Source: Ruminiclostridium sp. (GTDB lineage Bacteria; Bacillota; Clostridia; Oscillospirales; Oscillospiraceae). From it: 33,120 nucleotides of DNA. Below, piece by piece: positions 23,051 to 30,702 of this stretch (positions are counted from its first letter, which is position 1; the number at the start of each line of letters is the position of its first letter). Location: the NCBI GenBank assembly GCA_022792035.1, contig JAAWAE010000093.1:1-33120 (forward strand). The letters run 5' to 3'. Position numbers and translations under genes: made by a program. The notes under the pieces were generated by a model. It was not told the origin of the DNA and did not search any database. It worked only from the letters and a program-made list of their open reading frames with translations.

Positions 23051-23373
23051 TATCTCCTCCGCAGCCTTCCGACCCCCACGCACAGCATCGTCCCAAGCCC
23101 CCAGCCCAAAGCCAGGGCCCCAATCACGATTGCTGTCAGGGCGTACATCCTGCCGTGGAAGATCAAGGTAGCGATCCCCTCACAGACCGCATAGACCAGC
23201 AGCGGTCCGGCGAAAAACCACAGCTTTTTCTCCCGCTGGCGGATGAAACCGTACAGGATCACCCCGAAGGCCAGTCCGCCCAGGAAAATGGTCGTGGCCA
23301 GATTGCGGGGGAAAATCGACCCAAGGACCACGAGGGGGTTATAGATGGTCAGCGTATCCCAAATGGCAGTCAT
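23050..23373 (-). CDS. Small membrane protein sitting inside module B
   Basis: 107 residues from ATG 23373 (SD GGAAGGAGG). Three hydrophobic helices are visible (about 28-45, 50-70 and 77-100; ATTIFLGGLAFGVILYGF, LWFFAGPLLVYAVCEGIA, ALTAIVIGALALGWGLG), and the protein ends in RLRRR. I do not recognise a family. It occupies the place between the 5' half of the module B peptide gene and the module's 3' hairpin, and its ATG overlaps the stop of the peptide frame (ATGA). It therefore seems to be expressed from the peptide promoter at 23579-23607. Confidence 0.7.
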   Translation of the reverse strand: MTAIWDTLTIYNPLVVLGSIFPRNLATTIFLGGLAFGVILYGFIRQREKKLWFFAGPLLVYAVCEGIATLIFHGRMYALTAIVIGALALGWGLGTMLCVGVGRLRRR

Positions 23374-23489
23374 GGCGAGGACCTCCTTCCCGTTATCTCA
23401 AAGGGTGCAGTCAAAAAGTAATCCACTGGCTCGTTAATGCGGATTGTTACTGTATATCCGAAGATATGTAACGTTACCGTAATAGGCAA
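23370..23489 (-). CDS. Module B leader peptide, 39 residues, altered 3' half
   Basis: TTG start at 23489 with the same SD spacing and leader hairpin as module A. The first 18 residues (start residue, then PITVTLHIFGYTVTIRI) are identical to module A. The frame then changes to NEPVDYFLTAPFEITGRRSSP and stops in an ATGA overlap with the membrane-protein gene. The KNRHPAR tail is missing. It may still be translated, act only as a coupling leader for the downstream gene, or be decayed. Confidence 0.5.
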   Translation of the reverse strand: MPITVTLHIFGYTVTIRINEPVDYFLTAPFEITGRRSSP

Positions 23490-23495
23490 GTAGCA

Positions 23496-23516
23496 ACACC
23501 TCCTTTCGGAGGATGT
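23496..23516 (-). promoter_or_regulatory. SD-sequestering hairpin, module B
   Basis: Same CCTCC-GAAA-GGAGG hairpin with ACA/TGT extension as module A; the only change in the hairpin is the bulged base. Confidence 0.65.
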
Positions 23517-23578
23517 GGCTAAGCCGCCGACCGAAGTGGCAATACCCTTCTGACCAGTCCTTGCGAACCAGCAACTTC

Positions 23579-23607
23579 AGTATACCTGAAGGAATGGAAT
23601 TTGTCAA
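23579..23607 (-). promoter_or_regulatory. Promoter of module B
   Basis: On the minus strand TTGACA (23607-23602), 17-base spacer, TATACT (23584-23579). It lies directly downstream of the htpG terminator and is the only visible promoter for the 23050-23373 gene. Confidence 0.85.
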
Positions 23608-23627
23608 TTCCTGTCTCTGTTTTTCAT

Positions 23628-23676
23628 AAAAAACAGCGGCCTCCGCCAGGAACGCAACTTCCCAGCGGAGGCCGCT
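23628..23676 (-). terminator. Terminator of htpG
   Basis: GCGGAGGCCGCT (23665-23676) and AGCGGCCTCCGC (23635-23646) form a perfect 12-bp stem. On the minus strand GTTTTTT follows. Confidence 0.85.
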
Positions 23677-23710
23677 TGCATACACTTACCAAAACAGGGA
23701 CTGCCTGCCC

Positions 23711-25621
23711 TCACTGCATCAGCGAGCACACCAGCTCAGCATACCGCACCGGGTCCGGCAGGGGCAGGTCCGCAATGAGCAGGGCCTGATTATACAGAAC
23801 CTCCACATAGGTGGCCGCCTTCTCCTTGTCCGTCTCATAGGCGGCGCACAGGGCCTGGAAGGCACTGCTCTCCGGGTTCAGCTCCAGCACCCGCTGGGCC
23901 TGCATGGGGAAGTCTCCCCGCATCTTCTTAAAATACTTCTCCATCTCCAGGGTCACAGGACCGTCGGCGGTGAGGCAGACCGCCCCGCTCTTCAAGATCT
24001 TAGAAATGCGGACCTTGCTCACCTGCTCCTTCAAGGTCTCCTGGGCGAAGTCCAGGACCTCCTTGTGGTCCTTCTCCGCCTGCTCGGCGCTGGCCTTCTC
24101 CTCGTCGGTGACGGGCAGGGCGTCCTCGCTGGACACGGACACGAAGGGCTTGCCCTCCCCCGCGTTCTCCAGCATTTGCAGGACCAGCTCGTCCTCGTCC
24201 ACGATGAGGTAGAGCACCTCATAGCCCGCCTTCAAGACCCGCTCGGCCTGGGGCATCCGGGCGGCGTTCTCTACGCTGTCCGCGCAGACATAGTACACCT
24301 TCTCCTGAGAGGCCGGCATCCGCTCCACATACTCCGCCAGGGAGGTGAGCTTGTCCTCCTTAGAGGACCAGAACAGCAACAGATCCCGCAGGGTGTCCCG
24401 GTTCTGGCCATAGCTGTTCATCAGGGCGTATTTGAACTGCATCCCAAAAATGCCCCAGAATTTTTCGTACTTCTCCCGGTCATCCTTCATGAGTTTTACT
24501 AACTCGCTCTTGACCTTCTTCTCGATGTTGTTGGCAATGACCTTCAGCTGACGGTCATGCTGGAGCATTTCGCGGGAGATGTTCAGGGAGACGTCGGGGG
24601 TATCCACGATGCCCTGGACGAAGCTGAAATGATCCGGCAGCAGGTCCGCGCACTTGTCCATGATCATGACCCCGGAGGAATAGAGCTGCAAGCCCTTTTT
24701 GAACTCCGTAGAGTAATAGTTCATGGGCACATGGCCGGGGACGTACAGCAGTGCTTTGTACTCAAAGTTGCCCTCCGCGGCCACGTGTACAGTGAGCAGG
24801 GGTTCTTCCCAATCACCGAACTTGGATTGATAAAAATCCGCGTACTCCTTCTGTTCCACCTTGCTCTTGGGCCGCTGCCAGATGGGGACCATGGAGTTGA
24901 TGGTCTCCCACTCCTTGACGGTCTCATACTCGGGCTTGTAGTCCTCCCCGGCATCCTCCGGCTTCTCCTTCGGACGGCTGTGCTCCATCTCCATACGGAT
25001 GGGGTAGCGGATGTAGTCGGAATATTTCTTCACCAAGTCGGACAGGGGCTGGGGCCGGAGGAAGCGGTCATAATCCTCCTCGTCGGCATTCTCCTTGATG
25101 GTCATGATAACATCGGTGCCCACGGTATCCTTCTCACAGGGCTCGATGGTGTAGCCATCCACCCCCTCGGACTCCCAGCGCCAGGCGGTGTCCGAACCGT
25201 AGGCCTTGGAGATCACCGTGACCTTGTCCGCCACCATGAAGGCGGAGTAGAAGCCCACGCCGAACTGACCAATGACGTCCACTTCGGCGTCGTCGGCCGC
25301 CTCGGTCTCCTGCTTGAACTGGAGGGAGCCGCTCTTGGCGATGGTGCCCAAGTTGGTTTCCATCTCCTCCTGGGTCATGCCGATGCCGTTGTCGGAGACG
25401 GTGAGGCTCCGCTGGTCCTTGTCCGGGGTGATGACGATCTGGAAATCCTCCCGATTCAGGCCGACCTTATCGTCGGTGAGGGCCCGGTAGGCCAGCTTAT
25501 CCACGGCGTCGCTGGCGTTGGAGATGATCTCCCGGAGGAAGATCTCTTTGTGAGTATATATGGAATTGATCATCAGATCCATCAAACGCTGGGATTCGGC
25601 TTTGAATTGTTTCTTTTCCAT
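23711..25621 (-). CDS. htpG: HtpG, Hsp90-family chaperone
   Basis: 636 residues from ATG 25621 with AGGAGG ten bases upstream. The GHKL ATPase motifs are intact: NASDAVDK (35-42), DNGIGM (77-82) and GQFGVGFYSAF (118-128). The middle domain and C-terminal dimerisation domain are full length. HtpG is the cytosolic bacterial Hsp90, remodelling client proteins with ATP. A CIRCE operator sits between promoter and gene, so it belongs to the HrcA heat-shock regulon, which is not universal for htpG (in B. subtilis it is outside HrcA control). It is transcribed alone and ends at a strong terminator. Confidence 0.98.
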   Translation of the reverse strand: MEKKQFKAESQRLMDLMINSIYTHKEIFLREIISNASDAVDKLAYRALTDDKVGLNREDFQIVITPDKDQRSLTVSDNGIGMTQEEMETNLGTIAKSGSLQFKQETEAADDAEVDVIGQFGVGFYSAFMVADKVTVISKAYGSDTAWRWESEGVDGYTIEPCEKDTVGTDVIMTIKENADEEDYDRFLRPQPLSDLVKKYSDYIRYPIRMEMEHSRPKEKPEDAGEDYKPEYETVKEWETINSMVPIWQRPKSKVEQKEYADFYQSKFGDWEEPLLTVHVAAEGNFEYKALLYVPGHVPMNYYSTEFKKGLQLYSSGVMIMDKCADLLPDHFSFVQGIVDTPDVSLNISREMLQHDRQLKVIANNIEKKVKSELVKLMKDDREKYEKFWGIFGMQFKYALMNSYGQNRDTLRDLLLFWSSKEDKLTSLAEYVERMPASQEKVYYVCADSVENAARMPQAERVLKAGYEVLYLIVDEDELVLQMLENAGEGKPFVSVSSEDALPVTDEEKASAEQAEKDHKEVLDFAQETLKEQVSKVRISKILKSGAVCLTADGPVTLEMEKYFKKMRGDFPMQAQRVLELNPESSAFQALCAAYETDKEKAATYVEVLYNQALLIADLPLPDPVRYAELVCSLMQ

Positions 25622-25649
25622 TTCTGAATGACCTCCTAAAAATGCAGCC

Positions 25650-25676
25650 TTAGCACTCTGTTTCTTCGAGTGCTAA
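25650..25676 (-). promoter_or_regulatory. CIRCE operator (HrcA binding site)
   Basis: TTAGCACTC (25650-25658), nine bases, GAGTGCTAA (25668-25676): the exact CIRCE inverted repeat. It lies in the 5' leader of htpG just downstream of the promoter. Confidence 0.96.
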
Positions 25677-25680
25677 GGCT

Positions 25681-25709
25681 ATTATGCGCCTGCCAGAGAA
25701 AAAATGCAA
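25681..25709 (-). promoter_or_regulatory. Promoter of htpG
   Basis: On the minus strand TTGCAT (25709-25704), 17-base spacer, CATAAT (25686-25681); the predicted start falls within CIRCE, fitting repression by HrcA. Confidence 0.75.
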
Positions 25710-25792
25710 GCCCTTTTTCAATTTTTATCACTTTTGCGGTGGAACTGCTAATTTTAGGGGTGTTTTTTGTGGGGGGTGCCAGGGGCCTTTTC

Positions 25793-26443
25793 TCACCCAA
25801 GGGCCTGGGGCACTTGGCCCGCAACATCGATCCATCTTACACGCTCGGCCCCAAAAAAAGAAAAGGTCACAGTCAGCACAGCGCCATCGTCTATTTCAGC
25901 ACAGCCTTGCATTTCCTCATCCTGCGCCTCATGCATCTCTCCATCGATGAAAGAGCCATCCTCCCGGTAACGGTAACTCAAGTTACCTTCGGCTTCCCAA
26001 GTAGGGGAGCCATACCACGCCTTGATATCCTCCCGGGTGGCACCGAAACCCAGGCCATCCACCGTCCAGTGACTGCTGGCCGTTGCCTTCTCGAACCATT
26101 CGCTCTCATCCCCGCGCTCCTTTTCCAAGGCACGGTCTATTTCCCCCGCGATATGAAAGTTGCAAGCAATGGAATCTATGTAGTAGACAGTGATGGAATC
26201 CTTCTGATTCATCCCGTACTGTGCCCACTCCACAGTGCCCATATTGCTACTGCTGACAAAGGTCTCGATGGGCTGCGCTTCGATCTCCTCCCGCGTCATC
26301 CCCGGACGGAAAGTCACCCCCAAGGTTTCATTCTCCAAGATCCCCTGGGCCAGACGCTTCCCCGGCGGTTCCCGTCCCACACAGGCGGTCAGGGCCGCCA
26401 CACAGGCTAGGACCAAAAGCAGCGCGGTCCCGCTTCGATTCAT
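25793..26443 (-). CDS. Lipoprotein with BLIP/SmpA-like repeats
   Basis: 216 residues from ATG 26443 (SD GGGAGGTG). The signal peptide ends in the lipobox ALTAC (C21). Two segments, FRPGMTREEIEAQP and FGATREDIKAWYGSP, have the G-x-T-x-(E/D)-(E/D)-(I/V) pattern of SmpA/BLIP-type small alpha-beta repeats, each followed by strands. This suggests a two-repeat binding domain anchored on the outer face of the membrane. No specific family is known to me. It may be the last gene of a lipoprotein operon with the two genes to its right. Confidence 0.75.
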   Translation of the reverse strand: MNRSGTALLLVLACVAALTACVGREPPGKRLAQGILENETLGVTFRPGMTREEIEAQPIETFVSSSNMGTVEWAQYGMNQKDSITVYYIDSIACNFHIAGEIDRALEKERGDESEWFEKATASSHWTVDGLGFGATREDIKAWYGSPTWEAEGNLSYRYREDGSFIDGEMHEAQDEEMQGCAEIDDGAVLTVTFSFFGAERVRWIDVAGQVPQALG

Positions 26444-26495
26444 TGCTGCACCTCCCTTATCGATACCCTATCACACTGGTGTGGCCGAACCGGCC

Positions 26496-27086
26496 TCAGC
26501 CCACTTCCGTCGTCGCACGCTGCGTCAGGGCAAAGCTGCTGAACAGGGTCTCGGTCTCCTCCTTCGTCAATCCGTCATCCAAAACCCACACATCAAATAA
26601 CCTATCCTCCTGGGTGTAGAAGGTATGGACGGTGTTCCCGCCCTCCTGGACAAAGCTGATGGAAAAATCACCATACGCCCCCTCAAACAGAGAGAACATA
26701 CTGTTATCCGGCGCCACCAGCTCCACGATCGTCGGCACCGCGCCGTCCAGTGTGGCCTCATCCCGCAGGGACTCGGCCTTGTCATACTCCAGCGTCCAGA
26801 TGCCGCCGATGACCTTGCCTTCCCGCATCAGGTCCACATCCCCGTCGCCCTCCTCCATGGTAAGGGCCTCCGGGAGATCGAAGTGATAGTTCGGCCGGGA
26901 CACGGTGGTGACGGCCAGCGGCTTCTCAGCCGGCTCCGGCGGGTCTGTCTCTGTCTGGGCGGGATCGGCAGCGGAGCTGTCCTCCCCCTCCGCTTCCTCC
27001 TCCTGGGGCGCGCTGCCGCAGGCACTCAGGCTCACCGCCAGCAGCAGGGCCAGCAGCAGGGTCAAAATTTTCTTTGCGCTCTTCAT
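26496..27086 (-). CDS. Lipoprotein, paralogue of the 27171-27737 gene
   Basis: 196 residues from ATG 27086 (SD AAAAGGAG). Lipobox LSAC (C23), then an acidic low-complexity linker (QEEEAEGEDSSAADPAQTE) and a compact domain beginning YHFDLPEALTMEEGDGDV and ending FDVWVLDDGLTKEETETLFSSF. The same opening, GK(V)xGGx centre and G-L-(T/S)-x-E-E-T end occur in the next gene, so the two arose by duplication. No function is known. Extracellular, membrane-anchored location is likely. Confidence 0.8.
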   Translation of the reverse strand: MKSAKKILTLLLALLLAVSLSACGSAPQEEEAEGEDSSAADPAQTETDPPEPAEKPLAVTTVSRPNYHFDLPEALTMEEGDGDVDLMREGKVIGGIWTLEYDKAESLRDEATLDGAVPTIVELVAPDNSMFSLFEGAYGDFSISFVQEGGNTVHTFYTQEDRLFDVWVLDDGLTKEETETLFSSFALTQRATTEVG

Positions 27087-27116
27087 CTATGTACGCTCCT
27101 TTTGTGTTCCATTTCC

Positions 27117-27160
27117 AAAACAGGCATCCCGGTAACCATACTGGGATGCCTGTTTTTCTC
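27117..27160. terminator. Hairpin between the paired lipoprotein genes
   Basis: A 14-bp perfect stem (27117-27130 with 27143-27156) with T residues on both strands. On the minus strand it follows the 27171-27737 gene and would terminate or reduce transcription into the next lipoprotein gene. Confidence 0.75.
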
Positions 27161-27170
27161 CTGCAATCTT

Positions 27171-27737
27171 TTATTTCGCGGCAAAGCTGCCCAGCACACC
27201 GCTGGTCTCCTCCGCAGACAGACCCTTCTCGGTGAGCCATAGGTCATAGAGATAGTCGCCCTTGGGGAAGAAGGTGTGGGCTGTATCCCCGGCGGTGTAG
27301 CGGAACAGGCCGTAGTCACTCATGGCGAAGCTGCCTTTCTGCTCCGGGGCCACCTGCTCGGCCAGGACCGCATAGCCGTCGCTGTTGAGGTCCTCCTCGC
27401 TGCTGACCTTCAGGTTCTCCGCGCCCTTGCACTCCACGACCATCACGCCGCCTACTTCCTTGCCGTCCTTGTCCAGGATGGTCACACCGCCGTCGGCGGC
27501 GTCCTGAGTGGTGAAGCCTTCGGGAAGGGCGAGGGTGTAGGCTTCCTTGTCCACGGCCACGGGGGTGTCCGCCGCGGGGGCTGTGGGGGTCTTGTCCCCC
27601 TGCTCCACGTCCTCCACCTGCTGGCTGTCGTCGGGCTGGTCGCTGTCGGCGGGTTCCCCGCCGCAGGCGCACAGGCTCAGGGCCAGCAGGGCAGCCAGGG
27701 ACAGGGTCAAGAACCCTTTCAAGTTTGTTTTTTTCAT
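27171..27737 (-). CDS. Lipoprotein, paralogue of the 26496-27086 gene
   Basis: 188 residues from ATG 27737 (GGAGCG upstream); an upstream in-frame extension lacks a ribosome site and would bury the signal peptide. Lipobox LCAC (C26) followed by an Asp/Gln-rich linker. The domain (YTLALPEGFTTQDAADGG...DGKEVGGVMVVE...YDLWLTEKGLSAEETSGVLGSF) mirrors the neighbour's. It has its own promoter at 27782-27810. Function is unknown; the pair resembles small extracytoplasmic lipoproteins common in Clostridia. Confidence 0.8.
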   Translation of the reverse strand: MKKTNLKGFLTLSLAALLALSLCACGGEPADSDQPDDSQQVEDVEQGDKTPTAPAADTPVAVDKEAYTLALPEGFTTQDAADGGVTILDKDGKEVGGVMVVECKGAENLKVSSEEDLNSDGYAVLAEQVAPEQKGSFAMSDYGLFRYTAGDTAHTFFPKGDYLYDLWLTEKGLSAEETSGVLGSFAAK

Positions 27738-28100
27738 ACAATCGCTCCAATCTTTATCCTTTGTTGATTTTTTCATTGTATAAATTATCACACCTGCCGG
27801 GATTTGTCAAGCCCGTTTGCCAAATCCCAGGGCATGGAACTCTTCCTGTATCATTTATATGCGATTTTGGGGCAAAAAGTGTATCGTTTTTTTGAACTTT
27901 TTCCAACTTTGTCCCTTTTTCTATATCCTTCCAACCTCTCCCCGTCCCATTTGGCGCTTTTGACGAAGACCGTCCCATCCTCTGTCTTTCCCATCCGCTT
28001 TGTGCTATACTATACGCCAGTGCAAAGCCGATCCATCCCGCCGCGCACCCAAAGCCCCCCGGCAGCATAGGATAACGGCGAAACAGGAGGCCCCCTTATC
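27738..28100. other. Divergent intergenic region
   Basis: About 360 bases between divergent genes. It holds the lipoprotein promoter (27782-27810) and pyrimidine-rich, low-complexity sequence (about 27885-27960). A possible plus-strand -10 (TATACT, 28006-28011) for the CDF gene is present without a good -35. No coding potential is seen. Confidence 0.5.
27782..27810 (-). promoter_or_regulatory. Promoter of the lipoprotein genes
   Basis: On the minus strand TTGACA (27810-27805), 17-base spacer, TAATTT (27787-27782); about 40 bases before the ATG at 27737. Confidence 0.65.
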
Positions 28101-29015
28101 ATGAATCAAAACACCACCCGCCCCCCATGGTCCCCCCAGTCTCCCCAGCAGCAGGAAGCCCTAATCCGCCGCTGCTCCCTGGTGGGCATATTGGGCAACA
28201 TCCTCCTCTCCGCCTTCAAGCTCCTCGCCGGCTTTCTGGGCCAGTCCGGAGCCATGCTCTCCGACGCGGTCCACTCCCTCTCCGACGTCTTCGCCACCGC
28301 CATCGCCCTCCTGGGCACCCGCCTCTCCCAAAAGGAGGCGGACCGGGAGCATCCCTACGGGCATGATCGCTTCGAGTCCGTGGCCTCCCTGGCCCTGGGC
28401 CTGATCCTCCTGCTCACGGGCCTGGGCATCGGCAAGGCCGGGGTGGAGCATCTGCTCCAGGGCAGTGAGGCCCTGGCCGTCCCAGGGACCATCGCCTTGG
28501 TGGCCGCCGTGGTCTCCATCGTCTCCAAAGAGGCCATGTTCTGGTATACCCGCCGCTGCGCCCGGCTGCTCAACTCCGCCGTCTTCCTGGCCGACGCCTG
28601 GCACCACCGCTCCGACGCCCTGTCCTCCATCGGCTCCCTCATCGGCATCGGCGGCGCCATGCTGGGCTTCCCCCTCCTGGACCCCCTGGCCAGCGTGGTG
28701 ATCTGCCTTTTCATCCTGAAGGTGGCGGCGGATATCCTCAAGGATGCTCTCTCCAAGCTCCTGGACACCGCCTGCGGGGAGGAGCTGGAACACGCCCTCC
28801 GGGCTTACATCGCCGGCCAGCCCGACGTGGCCGCCATCGACAGCTTCCGCTCCCGGATGTTCGGCAGCCGGGTCTATCTGGACCTGGAGCTCCAGGTGGA
28901 CGGCGATCTGCCCCTGCGCTCCGCCCACGCCGTGGCCCAGCGCATCCACGACCAGCTGGAGCAGTCCTTCCCGGAGGTCAAGCACGTCATGATCCACCTC
29001 AACCCCACCCCCTGA
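28101..29015 (+). CDS. Cation diffusion facilitator metal exporter
   Basis: 304 residues from ATG 28101 (SD ACAGGAGG). Six membrane helices are expected between about 25 and 220. Metal-site motifs are clear: DAVHSLSD (55-62) in helix 2, HPYGHDRFE (84-92) after it, and DAWHHRSDA (165-173) in helix 5. A cytosolic ferredoxin-like domain follows (about 225-304, ending VKHVMIHLNP). Site A reads D-x-x-x-D in helix 2 and H-x-x-x-D in helix 5, allowing Zn, Fe or Mn, so the metal cannot be fixed. It exports divalent metal in exchange for protons. Confidence 0.94.
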   Translation: MNQNTTRPPWSPQSPQQQEALIRRCSLVGILGNILLSAFKLLAGFLGQSGAMLSDAVHSLSDVFATAIALLGTRLSQKEADREHPYGHDRFESVASLALGLILLLTGLGIGKAGVEHLLQGSEALAVPGTIALVAAVVSIVSKEAMFWYTRRCARLLNSAVFLADAWHHRSDALSSIGSLIGIGGAMLGFPLLDPLASVVICLFILKVAADILKDALSKLLDTACGEELEHALRAYIAGQPDVAAIDSFRSRMFGSRVYLDLELQVDGDLPLRSAHAVAQRIHDQLEQSFPEVKHVMIHLNPTP

Positions 29016-29047
29016 GGCCCAGGAGCCAAAATACTACAAAATTCCCC

Positions 29048-29076
29048 TTGACTTCCCCTCCCATCCAGGTTATAGA
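29048..29076 (+). promoter_or_regulatory. Promoter of the DUF362 gene group
   Basis: TTGACT (29048-29053), 17-base spacer, TATAGA (29071-29076), about 58 bases before ATG 29135. Confidence 0.65.
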
Positions 29077-29134
29077 ATATAGGTATCCTACAAGATAAGA
29101 TCAGCGCGAAGGATGTAGAACGGAGGCTGTTTCC

Positions 29135-30172
29135 ATGAACCACGAATCCCCTACCCCCGGCACCGACGGGAAGATCTATCTCCCCTACCAGCAGCGCAGC
29201 GGAGAGGAAGCCGTCGTATATTTTACCCGCGACCTCTCCCCGGAGGGACTGCGGCGGATCACCGCCCGGGTCCTGGGAAATCTGACCGGGCTGGTGGGCG
29301 TCAAGCTCCACACCGGAGAGCCCAACGGACCCAACATCATCCCCCACGATTGGGTCAAGCCCTTGATCCAGGGGGAACTGCCCCAGGCCGTCATCCTGGA
29401 GACCAACACCTATTACGACGGCGAACGATACACCACCCCCCAGCACCGCAAGACTCTGGAGGCCAACGGTTGGACCTTCTGTCCCGTGGATATCCTGGAT
29501 GAGGAGGGCACCGTGATGTATCCCGTCCACGGGGGCAAGTGGTTCCAGGAGATGTCCATGGGGAAGAACCTGGACCGCTACGACTCCCTCCTGGCCCTGA
29601 CCCACTTCAAAGGCCACGCCGCAGGAGGTTTTGGCGGCTCCAACAAAAACCTGGGCATCGGCTGCGCCGACGGACGGATCGGCAAGGCCATGATCCACAC
29701 CACCCCCGGCTCCGAGGACCAGTGGGATATCAACAAGGAGGAGTTCATGGAGCGCATGACCGAGTCCACCAAAGCCGTCCTGGACCACTTCGGCCCCCGG
29801 ATCAGCTATGTGAACGTCATGCGGAATATGTCCGTCTCCTGTGACTGCGAGGGGGTAGACGCCGCCCCGGTGGTGACCCCCAACGTGGGCATCCTGGCCT
29901 CTCTGGACCTGCTGGCCATCGACCAGGCCTGCGTGGACCTGATCTACGCCCTGAGGGAAAAGGACCGCGAAGCCATGGTCAAGCGCATTGAATCCCGCCA
30001 CGGCCTGCGGCAGCTGAGCTACATGAAAGAACTGGGAATGGGACACGACCGCTACCGCCTCCTGGACATCGACCAGGGGGATGCCCCCATCACCTTGGCG
30101 GAAGCCGTCAAGGGCGTGACACCCTTCCCCTCCGTCCCCTTCCCCCCTGAGGGCAAAGTGTGGAAGCCGTAA
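29135..30172 (+). CDS. DUF362 protein
   Basis: 345 residues from ATG 29135 (SD CGGAGG). The DUF362 pattern is visible: VGVKLHTGEPNGPNIIP (about 54-70), ILETNTYYDG (89-98), LLALTHFKGHAAGGFGGSNKNLGIG (about 153-177), and VTPNVGILASLDLLAIDQACVDL near the C-terminus. There is no ferredoxin 4Fe-4S domain, which some family members carry at the end. The biochemical role is unknown. Its last 13 bases overlap the GTG start of the transporter gene, so the two are translationally coupled and may share a substrate or cofactor. Confidence 0.85.
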   Translation: MNHESPTPGTDGKIYLPYQQRSGEEAVVYFTRDLSPEGLRRITARVLGNLTGLVGVKLHTGEPNGPNIIPHDWVKPLIQGELPQAVILETNTYYDGERYTTPQHRKTLEANGWTFCPVDILDEEGTVMYPVHGGKWFQEMSMGKNLDRYDSLLALTHFKGHAAGGFGGSNKNLGIGCADGRIGKAMIHTTPGSEDQWDINKEEFMERMTESTKAVLDHFGPRISYVNVMRNMSVSCDCEGVDAAPVVTPNVGILASLDLLAIDQACVDLIYALREKDREAMVKRIESRHGLRQLSYMKELGMGHDRYRLLDIDQGDAPITLAEAVKGVTPFPSVPFPPEGKVWKP

Positions 30173-30693
30173 GCAAAACGTCCCGCCTGACCCTGGCCGC
30201 CATGTTCCTGGCCCTGGGTCTGCTGCTCCCCTTCCTCACCGGGCAGATCCCCCAAGTCGGGAAGATGCTCCTGCCCATGCACCTGCCGGTGTTCCTGTGC
30301 GGCCTGCTCTGCGGCTGGCGCTACGGGGCCTTTGCGGGCTTCCTGCTGCCCCTGCTGCGCAGTGTCCTCTTCAGCGCACCGGTGTTTTTCCCCGCCGGGA
30401 CCGCCATGGCGTTTGAATTGATGACGTATGGTCTGGTGGCCGGCCTGCTGTATGGCCGCTCCTCCCAGACCCTGGCCGCCCTATACCGCGCCCTGCTCCT
30501 TGCCATGGCGGCAGGCCGCGGGGTCTGGGGGCTGGTCCAGACCATACAGCTGGGCCTGTTTGGCGACGGCTTCTCCCTGGACCTCTTCCTGGCCGGAGCC
30601 TTCTTCCAGGCAGTCCCTGGCATCCTCTTGCAGCTGGTCCTGATCCCAGGAATTCTGCTGGCGCTGCAGCAAGGGCGTGCCTTTAGGAAATGA
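30160..30693 (+). CDS. ECF-transporter S component-like membrane protein
   Basis: 177 residues from a GTG start at 30160 that overlaps the DUF362 gene, with GAGGG four bases before. Five to six hydrophobic helices; the stretch KMLLPMHLPVFLCGLLCGWRYGAFAGF (about 35-60, given in pieces) has the short loop and G-W-x-x-G-x-x-x-G helix typical of ECF substrate-binding S components. No ATPase or T subunit is adjacent, so it would use a shared EcfAAT module encoded elsewhere. The vitamin or metal substrate cannot be told. Confidence 0.75.
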   Translation: MEAVSKTSRLTLAAMFLALGLLLPFLTGQIPQVGKMLLPMHLPVFLCGLLCGWRYGAFAGFLLPLLRSVLFSAPVFFPAGTAMAFELMTYGLVAGLLYGRSSQTLAALYRALLLAMAAGRGVWGLVQTIQLGLFGDGFSLDLFLAGAFFQAVPGILLQLVLIPGILLALQQGRAFRK

Positions 30694-30702
30694 GGGACCG
30701 AT

